In this document: positions 1-9,073 of the stretch, piece by piece
Position numbering within the stretch: the stretch's first letter is position 1
Layout of the letters: each line of letters opens with the position of its first letter
Source of the DNA: Gammaproteobacteria bacterium
GTDB lineage: Bacteria; Pseudomonadota; Gammaproteobacteria; Steroidobacterales; Steroidobacteraceae
Reading direction: 5' to 3'
Assembly (NCBI GenBank): GCA_027366635.1
Contig: DAHXNE010000127.1
Span: 1-57,753 of the forward strand
DNA: 57,753 nucleotides
Translations under genes and position numbers: made by a program
Notes under the pieces: generated by a model
The model's input: the letters and a program-made list of their open reading frames with translations, nothing else
The model's database searches: none
What the model was told of the DNA's origin: nothing

Positions 1-33
1 CGGCGTGATCGCGCGGGCCGCCCTATGTAAGAA

Positions 34-185
34 GCGCTGGATCGGGGCTCCTGCCCCGCCCAGCGCCGTTGCGCCAAAAAGCGTGGTTTTTGGCTCAACG
101 TCCGCCACCTGCGGCGGCGGGGCACGTCCCTGTGCCTGTGACCTTGCCGGGCCGCTTCATGACTCGGGGGTCGACTGTCAGTCGA
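34..185. repeat. Cluster of inverted repeats in gene-free left end
   Basis: No convincing gene lies in bases 1-295. The stretch holds several strong hairpin-forming repeats in a row. GCGCTGG (34-40) pairs with CCAGCGC (60-66) around an inner CGGGGC/GCCCCG stem (43-58). GCCAAAAA (73-80) pairs with TTTTTGGC (87-94) and is extended by GTTG/CAAC (68-71, 96-99). CCGCC (102-106) pairs with GGCGG (113-117), and GGCAC (121-125) with GTGCC (132-136). TCGACTG (171-177) pairs with CAGTCGA (179-185). None is followed by a U-run in either direction, so simple intrinsic terminators are not obvious. In related genomes smpB and ssrA lie on this side of bamE, but no tmRNA or tRNA 3' end is visible here. Function unknown. 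Confidence 0.5.
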
Positions 186-295
186 TGGACAACCACTAAG
201 GGGTGCGGGAGCCGCGCGGGGCCTGATCGCATGGCCCGCTCGGGGACGGCCGGCGCTCGCAGCAGCGCGGGTGCGGGCCGGCGCGAAGAGACCCT

Positions 296-664
296 TTACG
301 ACGAGGGGAGCCCCGGGATCAGCGGCTGGCCTTTCGGCACGTGGTAGAGGGTGAAGCGGCTGACCTTACCGTTCTTGAAGAACACGGTCACGCGACTCTC
401 GTACGACCCGGAGAAGTATCCGTGCTTGTAGTAGTACACGAAATCCCACCGATCGACGTCGAAGGGATCCTTGATCATCGGCGTGCCGAGCAGGTATTGC
501 ACCTGCGAGCGGGTCATGCCGATCTTGAGCTGCCGTACCGCCGAGCCATCGATGTAGTTCCCCTGTTGAATGGGCATGCGATATACGCAGCCGCCGAGCA
601 GTACCGAGAGCGCCGCGAGCCCGAGGCTCAGACGCAGGGCCGAATTGAAGTGAACTGGTCGCAT
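296..664 (-). CDS. bamE: Outer membrane protein assembly factor BamE (SmpA/OmlA family)
   Basis: 122-residue outer-membrane lipoprotein of the BAM complex, which inserts beta-barrel proteins. The N-terminus is a lipoprotein signal with lipobox LGGC, so Cys26 should be lipidated. The mature part has the family pattern MPIQQGNYID followed by LKIGMTRSQV, LLGTP and RWDFVYYY, then a short polar tail. Length is normal for the family. It is divergent from fur, with about 98 bases between the two starts. The ATG at 664 has no strong Shine-Dalgarno; a TATTAT-like -10 lies just upstream. The divergent bamE-fur arrangement is common in gammaproteobacteria and supports the call. Confidence 0.95.
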   Translation of the reverse strand: MRPVHFNSALRLSLGLAALSVLLGGCVYRMPIQQGNYIDGSAVRQLKIGMTRSQVQYLLGTPMIKDPFDVDRWDFVYYYKHGYFSGSYESRVTVFFKNGKVSRFTLYHVPKGQPLIPGLPSS

Positions 665-762
665 GGAGGTCCGATGGGCAATAATAGGGTCCGATAATAC
701 CTGATCATAAACGCGCCGCCGCGATCCGTGCGGCGCTCGACCCCCGGGAGGCGCAGATCGCC

Positions 763-1197
763 GTGCAGGGCAATGACCTTCGCAAAGCGGGCCTGAAAGT
801 CACGCTGCCTCGCCTGAAGATCCTGGAGATTCTTGCCGGCAGCAAGACGCGGCATTTATCGGCCGAGGACATCTACCGCAGTCTGCTCGAGTCGCACGAG
901 GATATCGGCCTCGCGACGGTCTACCGGGTGCTGACTCAATTCGAAGCCGCCGGCCTAGTCGCACGCCATCATTTCGAGGATGGCATGGCGGTGTTCGAAC
1001 TCAACGAGGGCGCGCATCACGATCATATTGTGTGTCTGGACTGCGGCCGCGTCGAAGAGTTCGTCGACGCGGACATCGAGTCGCGCCAGAACGCCGTGGC
1101 CCGCAAGCTGCACTTCGAGATCAGCGACCACTCCCTGATTCTCTACGGCCATTGCCGCCGCGAGGCATGCCCGCACCGGCGCAAACCGGAGCATTGA
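763..1197 (+). CDS. fur: Ferric uptake regulator Fur
   Basis: 144-residue metal-dependent repressor that controls iron uptake genes. The winged-helix DNA-binding half (about 1-80) contains the typical ATVYRVLTQFEAAGLV helix. The dimerisation/metal half has the HHDH cluster at 85-88, followed by CLDCG (Cys91, Cys94) and a C-terminal Cys pair (Cys131, Cys136). The start is GTG at 763; the next in-frame Met is well inside the fold. It is transcribed away from bamE. I compared the bamE-fur gap with the 19-base Fur box and found no good match, so autoregulation is not shown by the sequence. Confidence 0.96.
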   Translation: MQGNDLRKAGLKVTLPRLKILEILAGSKTRHLSAEDIYRSLLESHEDIGLATVYRVLTQFEAAGLVARHHFEDGMAVFELNEGAHHDHIVCLDCGRVEEFVDADIESRQNAVARKLHFEISDHSLILYGHCRREACPHRRKPEH

Positions 1198-1207
1198 CGG
1201 GGACCGC

Positions 1208-2917
1208 TCAGCGGCGTCGCGCGGCGCGCCTTGCCGGTCGTGGCGGCTCGGTCAGGCCCGTCCCTGCCAGCAGCGCGCGCGCGTGCGCGCGTGCCGAGTC
1301 GGTGACATCGACTCCGCCGAGCATGCGGGCAAGCTCCTCGATGCGCTCGTTCGCATTGAGCTCGGCCAGCGTGGTGCGCGTGACGCCCCGGTCCGCTCGC
1401 TTCTCGACACGCATGTGCTGATGTCCCTGCGAGGCCACTTGCGGCAGGTGTGTCACGCACAGTACTTGGCTGCGCTCCCCGAGCGTGCGCAGCTCGCGCC
1501 CGACGATCTCGGCCACCGCGCCGCCGATACCCGAGTCGACCTCGTCGAAGACCATGCACCGGGTCTCGCGGGCGCTGCTGGCCACCTCGACGGCCAGCGA
1601 CAGACGGGACAGTTCGCCCCCGGAGGCGACCTTGGCGAGCGGGCGTAGCGGCTGGCCCGGATTGGCGCTGACGCGAAACTCGATGTCATCGGAGCCATGG
1701 GCCGCCGGCTCGCCGCCAAGCTCCGTCACGTCCACTTCGAAGCGTCCGCCCGCCATGCCCAATTTCTGCATGTGTTCGCTTACAGCGGCGCCGAGCGTCG
1801 CGGCCGCCGCAATGCGGGCTCGGGTGAGCTCCTGGGCCTGACGCCGGTACTGCGCGAGCACGCCGGCGAGCTCGGCGCGCAGAGCCTGCAGATCGAGGCC
1901 GCTACGCTCGAGCGCCGCCAGATCCTCCCCGAGCTGCGCCGCGTGCGCCGGCAGCTCGGCCGGCGCCACCCGGTGCTTGCGCGCGAGATCCTCGATGGCC
2001 GCGAGCCGGCCTTCCACCGCGTTCTGCCGGGCGGTATCGAGCTCCAGGTCCTCGACGTAGCGCTCCAGCTCGCGAGCGGCCTCGCGCAGGTTGACCTCGG
2101 CTTCCTGCGCCAGCGCGATGATCGGCTGGAGGTGCGTGTCGATCCCGACAACCCCGCGTAGTGACTGCAGTGCCCGTCCGACCGCGCCGTGGGCGTTGTG
2201 CGATTCGTCCTGATATAGCAGCGCCAGCGCGCTCTGGGCGGCTTGCGCAAGACGGCCGCGGTGCGCCAGTCGCGTGCGCTCCTCGCTCAGGCGCTCGAGC
2301 TCGCCGGCGGCCAGTTCGAGCGCGCTCAGCTCACCGACCTGATGGCGCAACAGATCGAGTCGAGCGTCGCGATCGCGGGCCGCATCCGTCAGAGTGGTCT
2401 CGCTCGATTGCAGCTCGCGCCAGCGCCGCCAGGTCGCGGCGACCTCGGCGGCGCGTGACTCGAGTCCGCCGTACTCATCGAGCAGCTCGCGCTGGCGGGC
2501 CGCCCGGGTGAGCGACTGAAATTCGTGCTGGCCGTGAATGTCGACGAGCAGATCGCCGGTCTCGCGCAGCAGTTGCAGCGGTACCGGCTGGCCATTGAGC
2601 CAGGCGCGCGAGCGCCCGTCTGCCGAGATCATGCGCCGCACGATCAGCTCATTGCCGCCGAGCGCCTGTCGTTCCAGCCATTGTGCAAGCTCGGTCGGAG
2701 CGCTGCGCACATCGAAGGTGGCACTGAGCTCGGCCCGCTCGGCGCCGTGGCGGATCATCTCGGCGCCGGCGCGACCCCCGGCCAGAAGCTGCAGCGCATC
2801 CACCAGGATGGACTTTCCGGCGCCGGTTTCGCCAGTGAGCACCGTAAGCCCCGGCCGTACGGTCAGCTCGAGTGCATCGATGATGGCAAAGTCGCGGATT
2901 TGCAGGACATTCAGCAT
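1208..2917 (-). CDS. recN: DNA repair protein RecN
   Basis: 569-residue SMC-like ATPase acting in double-strand-break repair. Walker A GETGAGKS lies at residues 29-36 close to the N-terminus. A long central coiled-coil rich in Glu, Arg, Ala and Leu follows. The C-terminal ATPase half carries the ABC signature ASGGELSRL and Walker B CMVFDEVDSGIGG. It is convergent with fur (10 bases apart) and lies 29 bases downstream of nadK on the same strand, so nadK-recN probably form an operon. The C-terminus is Arg-rich. I saw no LexA box near nadK or recN. Confidence 0.97.
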   Translation of the reverse strand: MLNVLQIRDFAIIDALELTVRPGLTVLTGETGAGKSILVDALQLLAGGRAGAEMIRHGAERAELSATFDVRSAPTELAQWLERQALGGNELIVRRMISADGRSRAWLNGQPVPLQLLRETGDLLVDIHGQHEFQSLTRAARQRELLDEYGGLESRAAEVAATWRRWRELQSSETTLTDAARDRDARLDLLRHQVGELSALELAAGELERLSEERTRLAHRGRLAQAAQSALALLYQDESHNAHGAVGRALQSLRGVVGIDTHLQPIIALAQEAEVNLREAARELERYVEDLELDTARQNAVEGRLAAIEDLARKHRVAPAELPAHAAQLGEDLAALERSGLDLQALRAELAGVLAQYRRQAQELTRARIAAAATLGAAVSEHMQKLGMAGGRFEVDVTELGGEPAAHGSDDIEFRVSANPGQPLRPLAKVASGGELSRLSLAVEVASSARETRCMVFDEVDSGIGGAVAEIVGRELRTLGERSQVLCVTHLPQVASQGHQHMRVEKRADRGVTRTTLAELNANERIEELARMLGGVDVTDSARAHARALLAGTGLTEPPRPARRAARRR

Positions 2918-2946
2918 GACGATGAGTCGTGATCTGCGCGCTGCGC

Positions 2947-3828
2947 TCAGCGTTCGCCGTTACCCCGACCCCAGTGCAGCTTCGAGCGCAGCAGGCGGAA
3001 ATAATCGTAGCCGGGCGGGTGCAGGAGCGAGATGCGCTCGGCGGCGCGCGTGATCTGCAAACGATCGCCGGGGACCATGGAGCCGAGGACTACCCCGTCG
3101 CACGTGATCTGCGCGCGAGTGTCAGGGCGCTCCAGCAATCGGATTTCGATGGTCGAGCGTCCCGAGACCACGATTGGGCGATCCGAGAGTGTGTGGGGGC
3201 AAATCGGTGCGAGCACCACGATGTCCAATTGCGGCTCGATAATCGGGCCGCCGCAGGAGAGGGCGTAAGCGCTCGATCCGGTGGCGCTGGCTACCACGAT
3301 GCCGTCACCGGCGTGCGTGTTGACGTAGTTGCCGGCCACGCGAGTTTCGAAATCGAGCATCCGTCCCGTGGCGACCTTCTGCAGCACGACGTCGTTCAGC
3401 GCCAGAGCCGTGGCCGCGGCGCCGCCGCTGTGGTGCAGGCAGGCGGCCAGCAGCGGCCGCTCATCGGCGTCGAGACGGCCTTCCAGGGCCGTATCGAGGC
3501 AGGCGGTGATGTCCTGAGGCATCACGTCCGTGAGAAAGCCCAACCGGCCCCGATTGATGCCGAGCAGCGGTACGCCGTGCCGCGCCACTAGGCCCGCAGC
3601 GTAGAGCAACGTTCCATCGCCGCCTACGGCGATCATCAAGTCCACGCCCTCGCCGAGCTGATCTTCCGGCACTCCGGTCGCTCCCGGGCTGTCCGCCAGG
3701 GGCGTGCGCGCATCGACCCGCACGGGCACGTCCCGGGCGGCCAGATGCGCCAGCACCGCTTGGGCCGATTCGGCTACCCGCGGGTCCGAGAATCGGCCGA
3801 CCAGCGCACAGCTGCGAGGAGGGGTCAT
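2947..3828 (-). CDS. nadK: NAD(+) kinase
   Basis: 293-residue ATP-NAD kinase that makes NADP. The catalytic GGDGT motif is at residues 69-73, followed by NRGRLGFLTD, the NDVV segment and a glycine-rich AGDGIVVASATGSSAY segment typical of the family. The reading frame is open upstream to 3915, but the Met at 3828 gives the usual length. The longer form would run through the hrcA promoter region, so 3828 is preferred. The gene is divergent from hrcA, with 106 bases between the starts. Confidence 0.95.
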   Translation of the reverse strand: MTPPRSCALVGRFSDPRVAESAQAVLAHLAARDVPVRVDARTPLADSPGATGVPEDQLGEGVDLMIAVGGDGTLLYAAGLVARHGVPLLGINRGRLGFLTDVMPQDITACLDTALEGRLDADERPLLAACLHHSGGAAATALALNDVVLQKVATGRMLDFETRVAGNYVNTHAGDGIVVASATGSSAYALSCGGPIIEPQLDIVVLAPICPHTLSDRPIVVSGRSTIEIRLLERPDTRAQITCDGVVLGSMVPGDRLQITRAAERISLLHPPGYDYFRLLRSKLHWGRGNGER

Positions 3829-3861
3829 CGGAAAATCGTAGCAGGACCCTGGATCGGTTGC

Positions 3862-3911
3862 TTGACGCTCGCGCGCCGTGCCTATAGTTTCGACTCGGCA
3901 CCGCGCGAGCG
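3862..3911 (+). promoter_or_regulatory. Candidate hrcA promoter within a large inverted repeat
   Basis: A -35-like TTGACG (3862-3867) and a -10-like TATAGT (3883-3888) are separated by 15 bases, short for sigma70. CTTGAC also resembles a sigma32 -35. A long imperfect palindrome overlaps them. Left arm CGCTCGCGCG (3866-3875) plus GTGCC (3878-3882) pairs with GGCAC (3897-3901) plus CGCGCGAGCG (3902-3911), with only a CC bulge. The -10 lies in the 14-base loop. This is not the CIRCE operator normally bound by HrcA. It could be a DNA-binding site; the promoter call itself is tentative. Confidence 0.4.
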
Positions 3912-3934
3912 ACATCCGCGCGCTGGCGGCACCT

Positions 3935-4996
3935 ATGACGCATGACGGGCGGGAAGATCAACTGAGCGAGCGCGCGCAGCATTTGCTGCGGGTGCTGGTC
4001 GAGAGCTATATCCGCGACGGTCAACCGGTCGGATCGCGCTCGCTGTCGCGCGAATCCGGACTGCAGCTGTCCTCGGCGACCATCCGTAACGTGATGGCTG
4101 ATCTGGAGGAGCTCGGCTTCGTCGCCTCGCCGCACACTTCAGCCGGGCGGATTCCGACCGACAAGGGCTACCGATTCTTCGTCGACTCGCTCCTGCAGGT
4201 CCAGACGCTGCCGGCCGAGGCTGCCGAGGAGATCGAGCGCCAGTTCGCCACGCTGCGCGAGAGCGGCAAGGATCTGGTGAGCATGGTTTCGGAGCTGCTC
4301 TCGAGCCTGACCCGGCTTGCGGGCGTGGTGACCCTGCCGCGCGCCACCCAGGCATCGATCACGCAGATCGAGTTCGTCAGCCTCTCGGAGAACCGGGTGC
4401 TGGTGGTGCTCGTCTACGGGGACAGCGAGGTGCAGAACCGCTTCATCCAGCTGGAGCGGTACTACTCGCCCGATGAGCTGAAGCGGGCCGCGCAGTTCCT
4501 CAACCAGCACTTCCGCGGGCGCTCCCTCGAGCAGGTGCGCGAGGAGATTCTCCGCCAGCTGAGCGAGACGCGCGCACACATGAACCAGGTGATGCTCGAT
4601 GCGATCTCCATGGCTCAGCATGTTTTCGAGTCCGGCGAGAAGGAAGGTGAGCTCGAGTATGTGATCAAGGGCGAGACGAATCTGATGAGCCTGGCCGAGC
4701 TCTCGGGCGTTGAGCGACTGAGGCGCCTGTTCGAGGCGTTCAGCGAGAAGCGCGATTTCCTGCACTTGCTCGATCACAGCCTGCGGGCCGAGGGCGTGCA
4801 GATCTTCATCGGCCATGAGTCCGGATACCATATCCTCGATGATTGCAGCGTGATCACCGCCCCGTACGGCTCACCGGGCTCGGTCGTCGGCGTTCTCGGG
4901 GTGATCGGACCGACCCGTATGGCTTACGAGCGGGTCATTCCCATCGTGGATATGACGGCAAAACTGCTGGGTGCCGCCTTGAATTCGCGGCGCTGA
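3935..4996 (+). CDS. hrcA: Heat-inducible transcription repressor HrcA
   Basis: 353-residue repressor of class I heat-shock genes. The N-terminal winged helix (about 1-80) shows the typical VESYIRDGQPVGSRSL and LSSATIRNVMADLEELG segments and the SAGRIPTDKGYRFF hinge. The GAF-like middle domain and the C-terminal segment ending in GPTRMAYERVIPIVD are intact. I chose the ATG at 3935; an open frame extends to 3878, but those codons overlap the candidate promoter and are not family-like. It is followed by grpE, dnaK and dnaJ on the same strand. No TTAGCACTC/GAGTGCTAA pair is visible upstream of hrcA, grpE, dnaK or dnaJ. Confidence 0.96.
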   Translation: MTHDGREDQLSERAQHLLRVLVESYIRDGQPVGSRSLSRESGLQLSSATIRNVMADLEELGFVASPHTSAGRIPTDKGYRFFVDSLLQVQTLPAEAAEEIERQFATLRESGKDLVSMVSELLSSLTRLAGVVTLPRATQASITQIEFVSLSENRVLVVLVYGDSEVQNRFIQLERYYSPDELKRAAQFLNQHFRGRSLEQVREEILRQLSETRAHMNQVMLDAISMAQHVFESGEKEGELEYVIKGETNLMSLAELSGVERLRRLFEAFSEKRDFLHLLDHSLRAEGVQIFIGHESGYHILDDCSVITAPYGSPGSVVGVLGVIGPTRMAYERVIPIVDMTAKLLGAALNSRR

Positions 4997-5077
4997 CCCC
5001 CACCGATCGCGCTAGGCTGCCTCGGGGTACCCCCCGGGAAGCGATGGTTTTACCTCAAGAATCTGAGAGGAATGCGG

Positions 5078-5704
5078 ATGAGCATCGAACAGGCCGGTAC
5101 GAGCCCGGCAGACGCGCCGCGCGCCGCAGGCGAGTCGGCCGGGACGGCCGGCGCAGCCCCGAGCGGCGAGCACAGTGATTCGCCTGCGGAGCTGGCGCGA
5201 GTGCAGCAAGCGCTCGAGCAAGCCGAGCAGCGGGCGCGTGAGCACTGGGAGCAGTACCTGCGCGCCGTGGCCGAGCTGGACAACGTACGCAAGCGCGCCC
5301 AGCGCGACATCGAGGCGGCAAACCGCTACGGTTTGGAGAAATTCGCCGCCGAGCTGCTGCCGGTCCAGGACAGTCTCGAGCTCGCGGTGCACAGCGCTGC
5401 TCAGGCCGACGTCGACCCTCAGAGCCTCAGGCAGGGCCAGGAGGCGACGCTGAAATTGCTGACCAAGGCACTGGAGACACTCGGTATCACGCCCATCCTG
5501 CCGCTCGGCGAACCCTTCGATCCGGCCCGGCACGAGGCTATGCTGGCCCAGGAGTCCGCGACGGCGGCCCCGAACACGGTGCTGCAGGTGGTTCAGGCCG
5601 GCTACGAGCTCAACGGCAGGCTGCTGCGCCCGGCGCGGGTGATCGTCACCAAGGCCGTGGCGGGCAGCGACCGGGCCTCCGGGGTGGGACTTGATTCGGC
5701 CTGA
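5078..5704 (+). CDS. grpE: Nucleotide exchange factor GrpE
   Basis: 208-residue DnaK co-chaperone that speeds ADP release. The N-terminus is low-complexity (Ala, Gly, Glu, Ser-rich). A long dimerisation helix (about 45-100) contains the YLRAVAELDNVRKRAQRD signature, followed by the beta-wing head with EPFDPARHEAM and a C-terminal LLRPARVIVTK. Two ATGs lie six bases apart at 5072 and 5078. The GAGAGG at 5065-5070 is spaced correctly for 5078 and too close for 5072. The hrcA-grpE gap of 81 bases includes the palindrome GGGGTACCCC (5024-5033). Confidence 0.96.
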   Translation: MSIEQAGTSPADAPRAAGESAGTAGAAPSGEHSDSPAELARVQQALEQAEQRAREHWEQYLRAVAELDNVRKRAQRDIEAANRYGLEKFAAELLPVQDSLELAVHSAAQADVDPQSLRQGQEATLKLLTKALETLGITPILPLGEPFDPARHEAMLAQESATAAPNTVLQVVQAGYELNGRLLRPARVIVTKAVAGSDRASGVGLDSA

Positions 5705-5773
5705 ACGGGCCCCCAAAAAGAGCCTCAACGACTTCCAGGCACCCTACGACAGAAGATATCGGCGGAGCAGATC

Positions 5774-7720
5774 ATGGCAAAGGTAATCGGCATCGACCTC
5801 GGCACCACCAATTCGTGCGTGGCCATCATGGAGGGGGGGAAGCCCCGGGTGATCGAGAACAGCGAGGGCGATCGCACGACGCCGTCGATCGTGGCCTTCA
5901 CCAAGGACAACGAGGTGCTGGTGGGCCAGCCCGCCAAACGTCAGGCGGTGACCAATCCACAGAACACGCTGTTCGCCATCAAGCGTCTCATCGGACGGAA
6001 ATTCGAGGACGAAGTCGTCCAGCGTGACGCGAAGATGGTGCCCTACAAGATCGCGCGCGCCGACAATGGCGATGTGTGGGTCGATGTGCAGGGCAAGCAG
6101 ATGGCCCCGCCGGAGATCTCCGCGCGCGTGCTGATGAAGATGAAGAAGACCGCCGAGGACTACCTCGGCGAGCCGGTCACGGAGGCGGTGATCACGGTGC
6201 CGGCGTACTTCAACGACTCGCAACGCCAGGCGACCAAGGACGCGGGCCGCATCGCCGGCCTGGAGGTCAAGCGCATCATCAATGAGCCGACCGCCGCCTC
6301 GCTCGCCTACGGGCTCGACAAGCAGGGCGGGGACCGCAAGATCGCCGTGTACGACCTGGGCGGTGGCACGTTCGATGTTTCCATCATCGAGATCGCCGAG
6401 ATCGACGGCGAGCACCAGTTCGAGGTTCTCTCGACCAATGGCGACACGTTCCTCGGTGGCGAGGACTTCGACCTGCGCATCATCAATTTCCTGGCCGAGG
6501 AATTCCTGAAGGAGTCCGGCGTCGACGTGCGCAAGGATCCGCTTGCCATGCAGCGTCTGAAGGAGGCCGCTGAGAAGGCTAAGATCGAGCTTTCCTCGAC
6601 GCAGCAGACCGAGATCAACCTGCCGTACATCACGGCCGACGCATCTGGCCCGAAGCACCTGTCCGTCAAATTGACCCGAGCCAAACTCGAGGCGTTGGTG
6701 GAGGAGTTGGTGCAGAAGACCATTGCGCCGTGCCGCACGGCGATGAAAGACGCCGGCGTTTCCGCCGGGGATATCGCCGAGGTGATTCTGGTCGGCGGCC
6801 AGACTCGCATGCCGCTGGTGCAGAAGTACGTCAAGGATTTCTTCGGGCGTGAGCCGCGCAAAGACGTCAACCCCGATGAGGCGGTGGCGGTCGGAGCGGC
6901 CATTCAGGCCGGCGTGCTCGCCGGCGAAGTCAAGGACGTGCTGCTGCTCGATGTGACCCCACTGTCCCTCGGCATCGAGACTCTGGGCGGAGTCATGACC
7001 AAGCTCATCGAGAAGAACACCACCATTCCGACCAAGGCCGCGCAGGTGTTCTCCACCGCTGACGATAGCCAGACGGCGGTGACCATCCACGTGCTGCAGG
7101 GCGAGCGTGAGCGCGCTGCGGACAACAAGTCGCTCGGCAAGTTCGATCTGTCGGATATTCCGCCGGCTCCACGCGGTATGCCCCAGATCGAGGTGTCTTT
7201 CGACATCGACGCCAACGGCATTCTCAACGTATCGGCGAAGGACAAGGCAACCGGGCGGGAGCAGAAGATCGTCATCAAGGCCTCGAGCGGCCTCAACGAG
7301 GATGAGATCAAGCGCATGGTGCGCGATGCCGAGGCGCATGCCGCCGAGGACAAGCGCTTCCGCGAGCTGGTCGAGACGCGCAACAAGGCCGATGCGATGT
7401 TGCACGCCGTGGAACGGAGCCTGAAGGATCTTGGCGACAAGGTCGAGCCGAGCGAGCGCGCCGCGGTCGAATCAGCCATCTCGGAGCTGCGTGCGGCGCT
7501 GAAGAGCGACGACCAAGCGGTGATCGAGAAGAAGACCGAGGCGTTGGCGCAGGCTTCGGCCGGGCTCGCTCAGAAGGCTTACGCGGCCCAGTCCGGCGAG
7601 GCGGCCGCGGCGGCGGGTGGCGAGCCTGGTGCGCCAGCCGGCGGCGCCGCTGACGGCAAGGAGAATGTGGTCGACGCGGAGTTCGAAGAGGTGAAGGACA
7701 AGGGGCGCAAAGCGTCCTGA
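5774..7720 (+). CDS. dnaK: Molecular chaperone DnaK (Hsp70)
   Basis: 648-residue Hsp70. The N-terminal ATPase domain begins with the phosphate-1 motif [13 protein letters not shown] and contains the phosphate-2 motif [10 protein letters not shown] and the adenosine-site motif [11 protein letters not shown]. The linker [16 protein letters not shown] leads into the substrate-binding domain. The helical lid ends in a Gly/Ala-rich tail closing with [11 protein letters not shown]. Full length. It lies 69 bases after grpE and 211 bases before dnaJ. With GrpE and DnaJ it forms the cytosolic folding cycle. Confidence 0.99.
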   Translation: MAKVIGIDLGTTNSCVAIMEGGKPRVIENSEGDRTTPSIVAFTKDNEVLVGQPAKRQAVTNPQNTLFAIKRLIGRKFEDEVVQRDAKMVPYKIARADNGDVWVDVQGKQMAPPEISARVLMKMKKTAEDYLGEPVTEAVITVPAYFNDSQRQATKDAGRIAGLEVKRIINEPTAASLAYGLDKQGGDRKIAVYDLGGGTFDVSIIEIAEIDGEHQFEVLSTNGDTFLGGEDFDLRIINFLAEEFLKESGVDVRKDPLAMQRLKEAAEKAKIELSSTQQTEINLPYITADASGPKHLSVKLTRAKLEALVEELVQKTIAPCRTAMKDAGVSAGDIAEVILVGGQTRMPLVQKYVKDFFGREPRKDVNPDEAVAVGAAIQAGVLAGEVKDVLLLDVTPLSLGIETLGGVMTKLIEKNTTIPTKAAQVFSTADDSQTAVTIHVLQGERERAADNKSLGKFDLSDIPPAPRGMPQIEVSFDIDANGILNVSAKDKATGREQKIVIKASSGLNEDEIKRMVRDAEAHAAEDKRFRELVETRNKADAMLHAVERSLKDLGDKVEPSERAAVESAISELRAALKSDDQAVIEKKTEALAQASAGLAQKAYAAQSGEAAAAAGGEPGAPAGGAADGKENVVDAEFEEVKDKGRKAS

Positions 7721-7797
7721 TGCCAACTCGATCTGTTCGCGCGTCGCGGCTGCGGCCGATGCGCCGCGCATGTGCAGAGTTCGGTTGTGTTCGGGCC

Positions 7798-7824
7798 GGG
7801 TGAGAGACCGGATGTGTCTCACCC
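7798..7824 (+). repeat. Hairpin in the dnaK-dnaJ gap
   Basis: GGGTGAGA (7798-7805) is the exact reverse complement of TCTCACCC (7817-7824), giving an 8-base-pair stem with an 11-base loop. No U-run follows, so it is not a standard intrinsic terminator. It lies in the 211-base gap between dnaK and dnaJ. It could slow or process the dnaK transcript and lower dnaJ expression relative to dnaK. That role is inferred; only the repeat is seen. Confidence 0.4.
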
Positions 7825-7931
7825 AGCCTGTGCAGGTGCAGGTGCGGCCCGGCGGGCACGGCGGCTCGAGGACACGCGGAACATCGGCGCATTTCAGAAC
7901 GCTCGCGCATAATTCACGCTAACATTCCGGC

Positions 7932-9062
7932 ATGTCCAAGCGCGATTACTACAAGGTTCTCGACGTCCCGAAGACGGCGACCGAGGCGGAAATCAAGAAG
8001 TCGTACCGGCGTCTGGCGATGAAATATCATCCAGACCGCAATCCGGGCGACACGGAGGCGGAGGAGCGCTTCAAGGAGGCGAAGGAAGCCTATGAAGTGC
8101 TCACCGAGCCATCCAAGCGAGCGGCGTATGACCAGTATGGTCATGCCGGAGTCGAGGCCGTCGCCGGGGCGCGCGGCCGGGGCGGCCCCAATGCTGCGGA
8201 CGCGTTCAGCGACATCTTCGGAGATGTGTTTGGCGACATCTTTGGCGCCGCGCGCCGCGGAGGTCGGTCGCAGGTGTTCCGGGGCGCCGATCTGCGCTAC
8301 GAGCTGGAGCTGGATTTGCGCGAGGCCGTCTTCGGGCACACGGTGCAGATTGAGGTACCGAAACTGGCCGAGTGCGAAACCTGCCACGGTACCGGTGCGG
8401 CCAAGGGCAGCTCGCCCAGCGCGTGCGACACGTGTGGCGGCAGCGGCCAGGTTCGCATCTCACAAGGATTCTTTCAGCTGCAGCAGACGTGTCCCAAGTG
8501 CCGGGGTGCCGGCACGGTCGTCCGCAACCCCTGTGATACCTGTTTCGGTCAAGGCCGCGTGCGGCGCACACGCAAGCTTTCCGTCAAGGTACCGCCCGGC
8601 GTGGACACGGGCGATCGGATCCGGCTCACGGGAGAAGGCGAGGCGGGCCGCAATGGCGGGCCGCCGGGAGATCTCTACGTCGAAGTGCAGGTGCGCGAGC
8701 ATCCAATCTTCGAGCGCGACGGCGAGCACCTCTCGTGCGAGGTGCCGATCAGTTTCGCCATCGCCGCCCTCGGTGGCTCGGTGGAGGTGCCCACGCTCGA
8801 CGGCGATGTGGTGGTGAAGATTCCGGCCGAGACGCAATCGGGGCGCGTTTTCCGGCTGCGCGATAAAGGCGTCAAACCGGTCCGCGGCAGCGCACGGGGC
8901 GACCTGTTTTGTCGGGTCGTGGTCGAGACGCCGGTACACCTTTCGGCGGAGCAACGTGAATTGATCCGCAAGTTCGAGGAGTCGCTCAAGGAAAACGGCA
9001 CGCGGCACTCGCCGCGGGAGAAGGGATTTTTCGAGGGCGTGCGCCGCTTCTTCGGCGCCTGA
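7932..9062 (+). CDS. dnaJ: Chaperone protein DnaJ (Hsp40)
   Basis: 376-residue type I J-protein that delivers clients to DnaK and stimulates its ATPase. The J domain has HPD at residues 33-35. A Gly/Phe-rich linker is followed by four zinc-binding repeats: [24 protein letters not shown] and CDTCFGQG. The two C-terminal beta domains and the dimerisation tail are present. Complete and of normal length. It ends 11 bases before the dapB start, so readthrough into dapB is likely. Confidence 0.98.
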   Translation: MSKRDYYKVLDVPKTATEAEIKKSYRRLAMKYHPDRNPGDTEAEERFKEAKEAYEVLTEPSKRAAYDQYGHAGVEAVAGARGRGGPNAADAFSDIFGDVFGDIFGAARRGGRSQVFRGADLRYELELDLREAVFGHTVQIEVPKLAECETCHGTGAAKGSSPSACDTCGGSGQVRISQGFFQLQQTCPKCRGAGTVVRNPCDTCFGQGRVRRTRKLSVKVPPGVDTGDRIRLTGEGEAGRNGGPPGDLYVEVQVREHPIFERDGEHLSCEVPISFAIAALGGSVEVPTLDGDVVVKIPAETQSGRVFRLRDKGVKPVRGSARGDLFCRVVVETPVHLSAEQRELIRKFEESLKENGTRHSPREKGFFEGVRRFFGA

Positions 9063-9073
9063 GAGCCGCTCCG

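Noticed and set aside
1-295. Possible tmRNA or tRNA at the left edge
   Set aside because: No T-loop (GTTCGA) with a 3' CCA and no acceptor stem was found, although ssrA is nearby in related genomes.
5-347. Two overlapping forward frames at the left end
   Set aside because: Arg/Pro/Gly-rich composition with no recognisable motif, and they cross several inverted repeats and the 3' end of bamE. Not supported as genes.
665-762. Fur box between bamE and fur
   Set aside because: GATAATACCTGATCATAAA shares only the first six bases well with the 19-base consensus.
3829-3915. Longer nadK start at 3915
   Set aside because: It would add 29 non-conserved residues and run through the hrcA promoter region; Met at 3828 fits the family.
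4997-5077. CIRCE operator before grpE
   Set aside because: No TTAGCACTC/GAGTGCTAA or close variant was found; the only symmetry is GGGGTACCCC.
5744-7405. 553-codon reverse frame opposite dnaK, and similar long reverse frames opposite carB (835 codons, 11226-13733), ftsH (687, 16713-18776) and nuoG (739, 26417-28636)
   Set aside because: They mirror highly conserved genes in GC-rich DNA, where the antisense of the third codon position rarely yields stops. No family motifs were seen in them.
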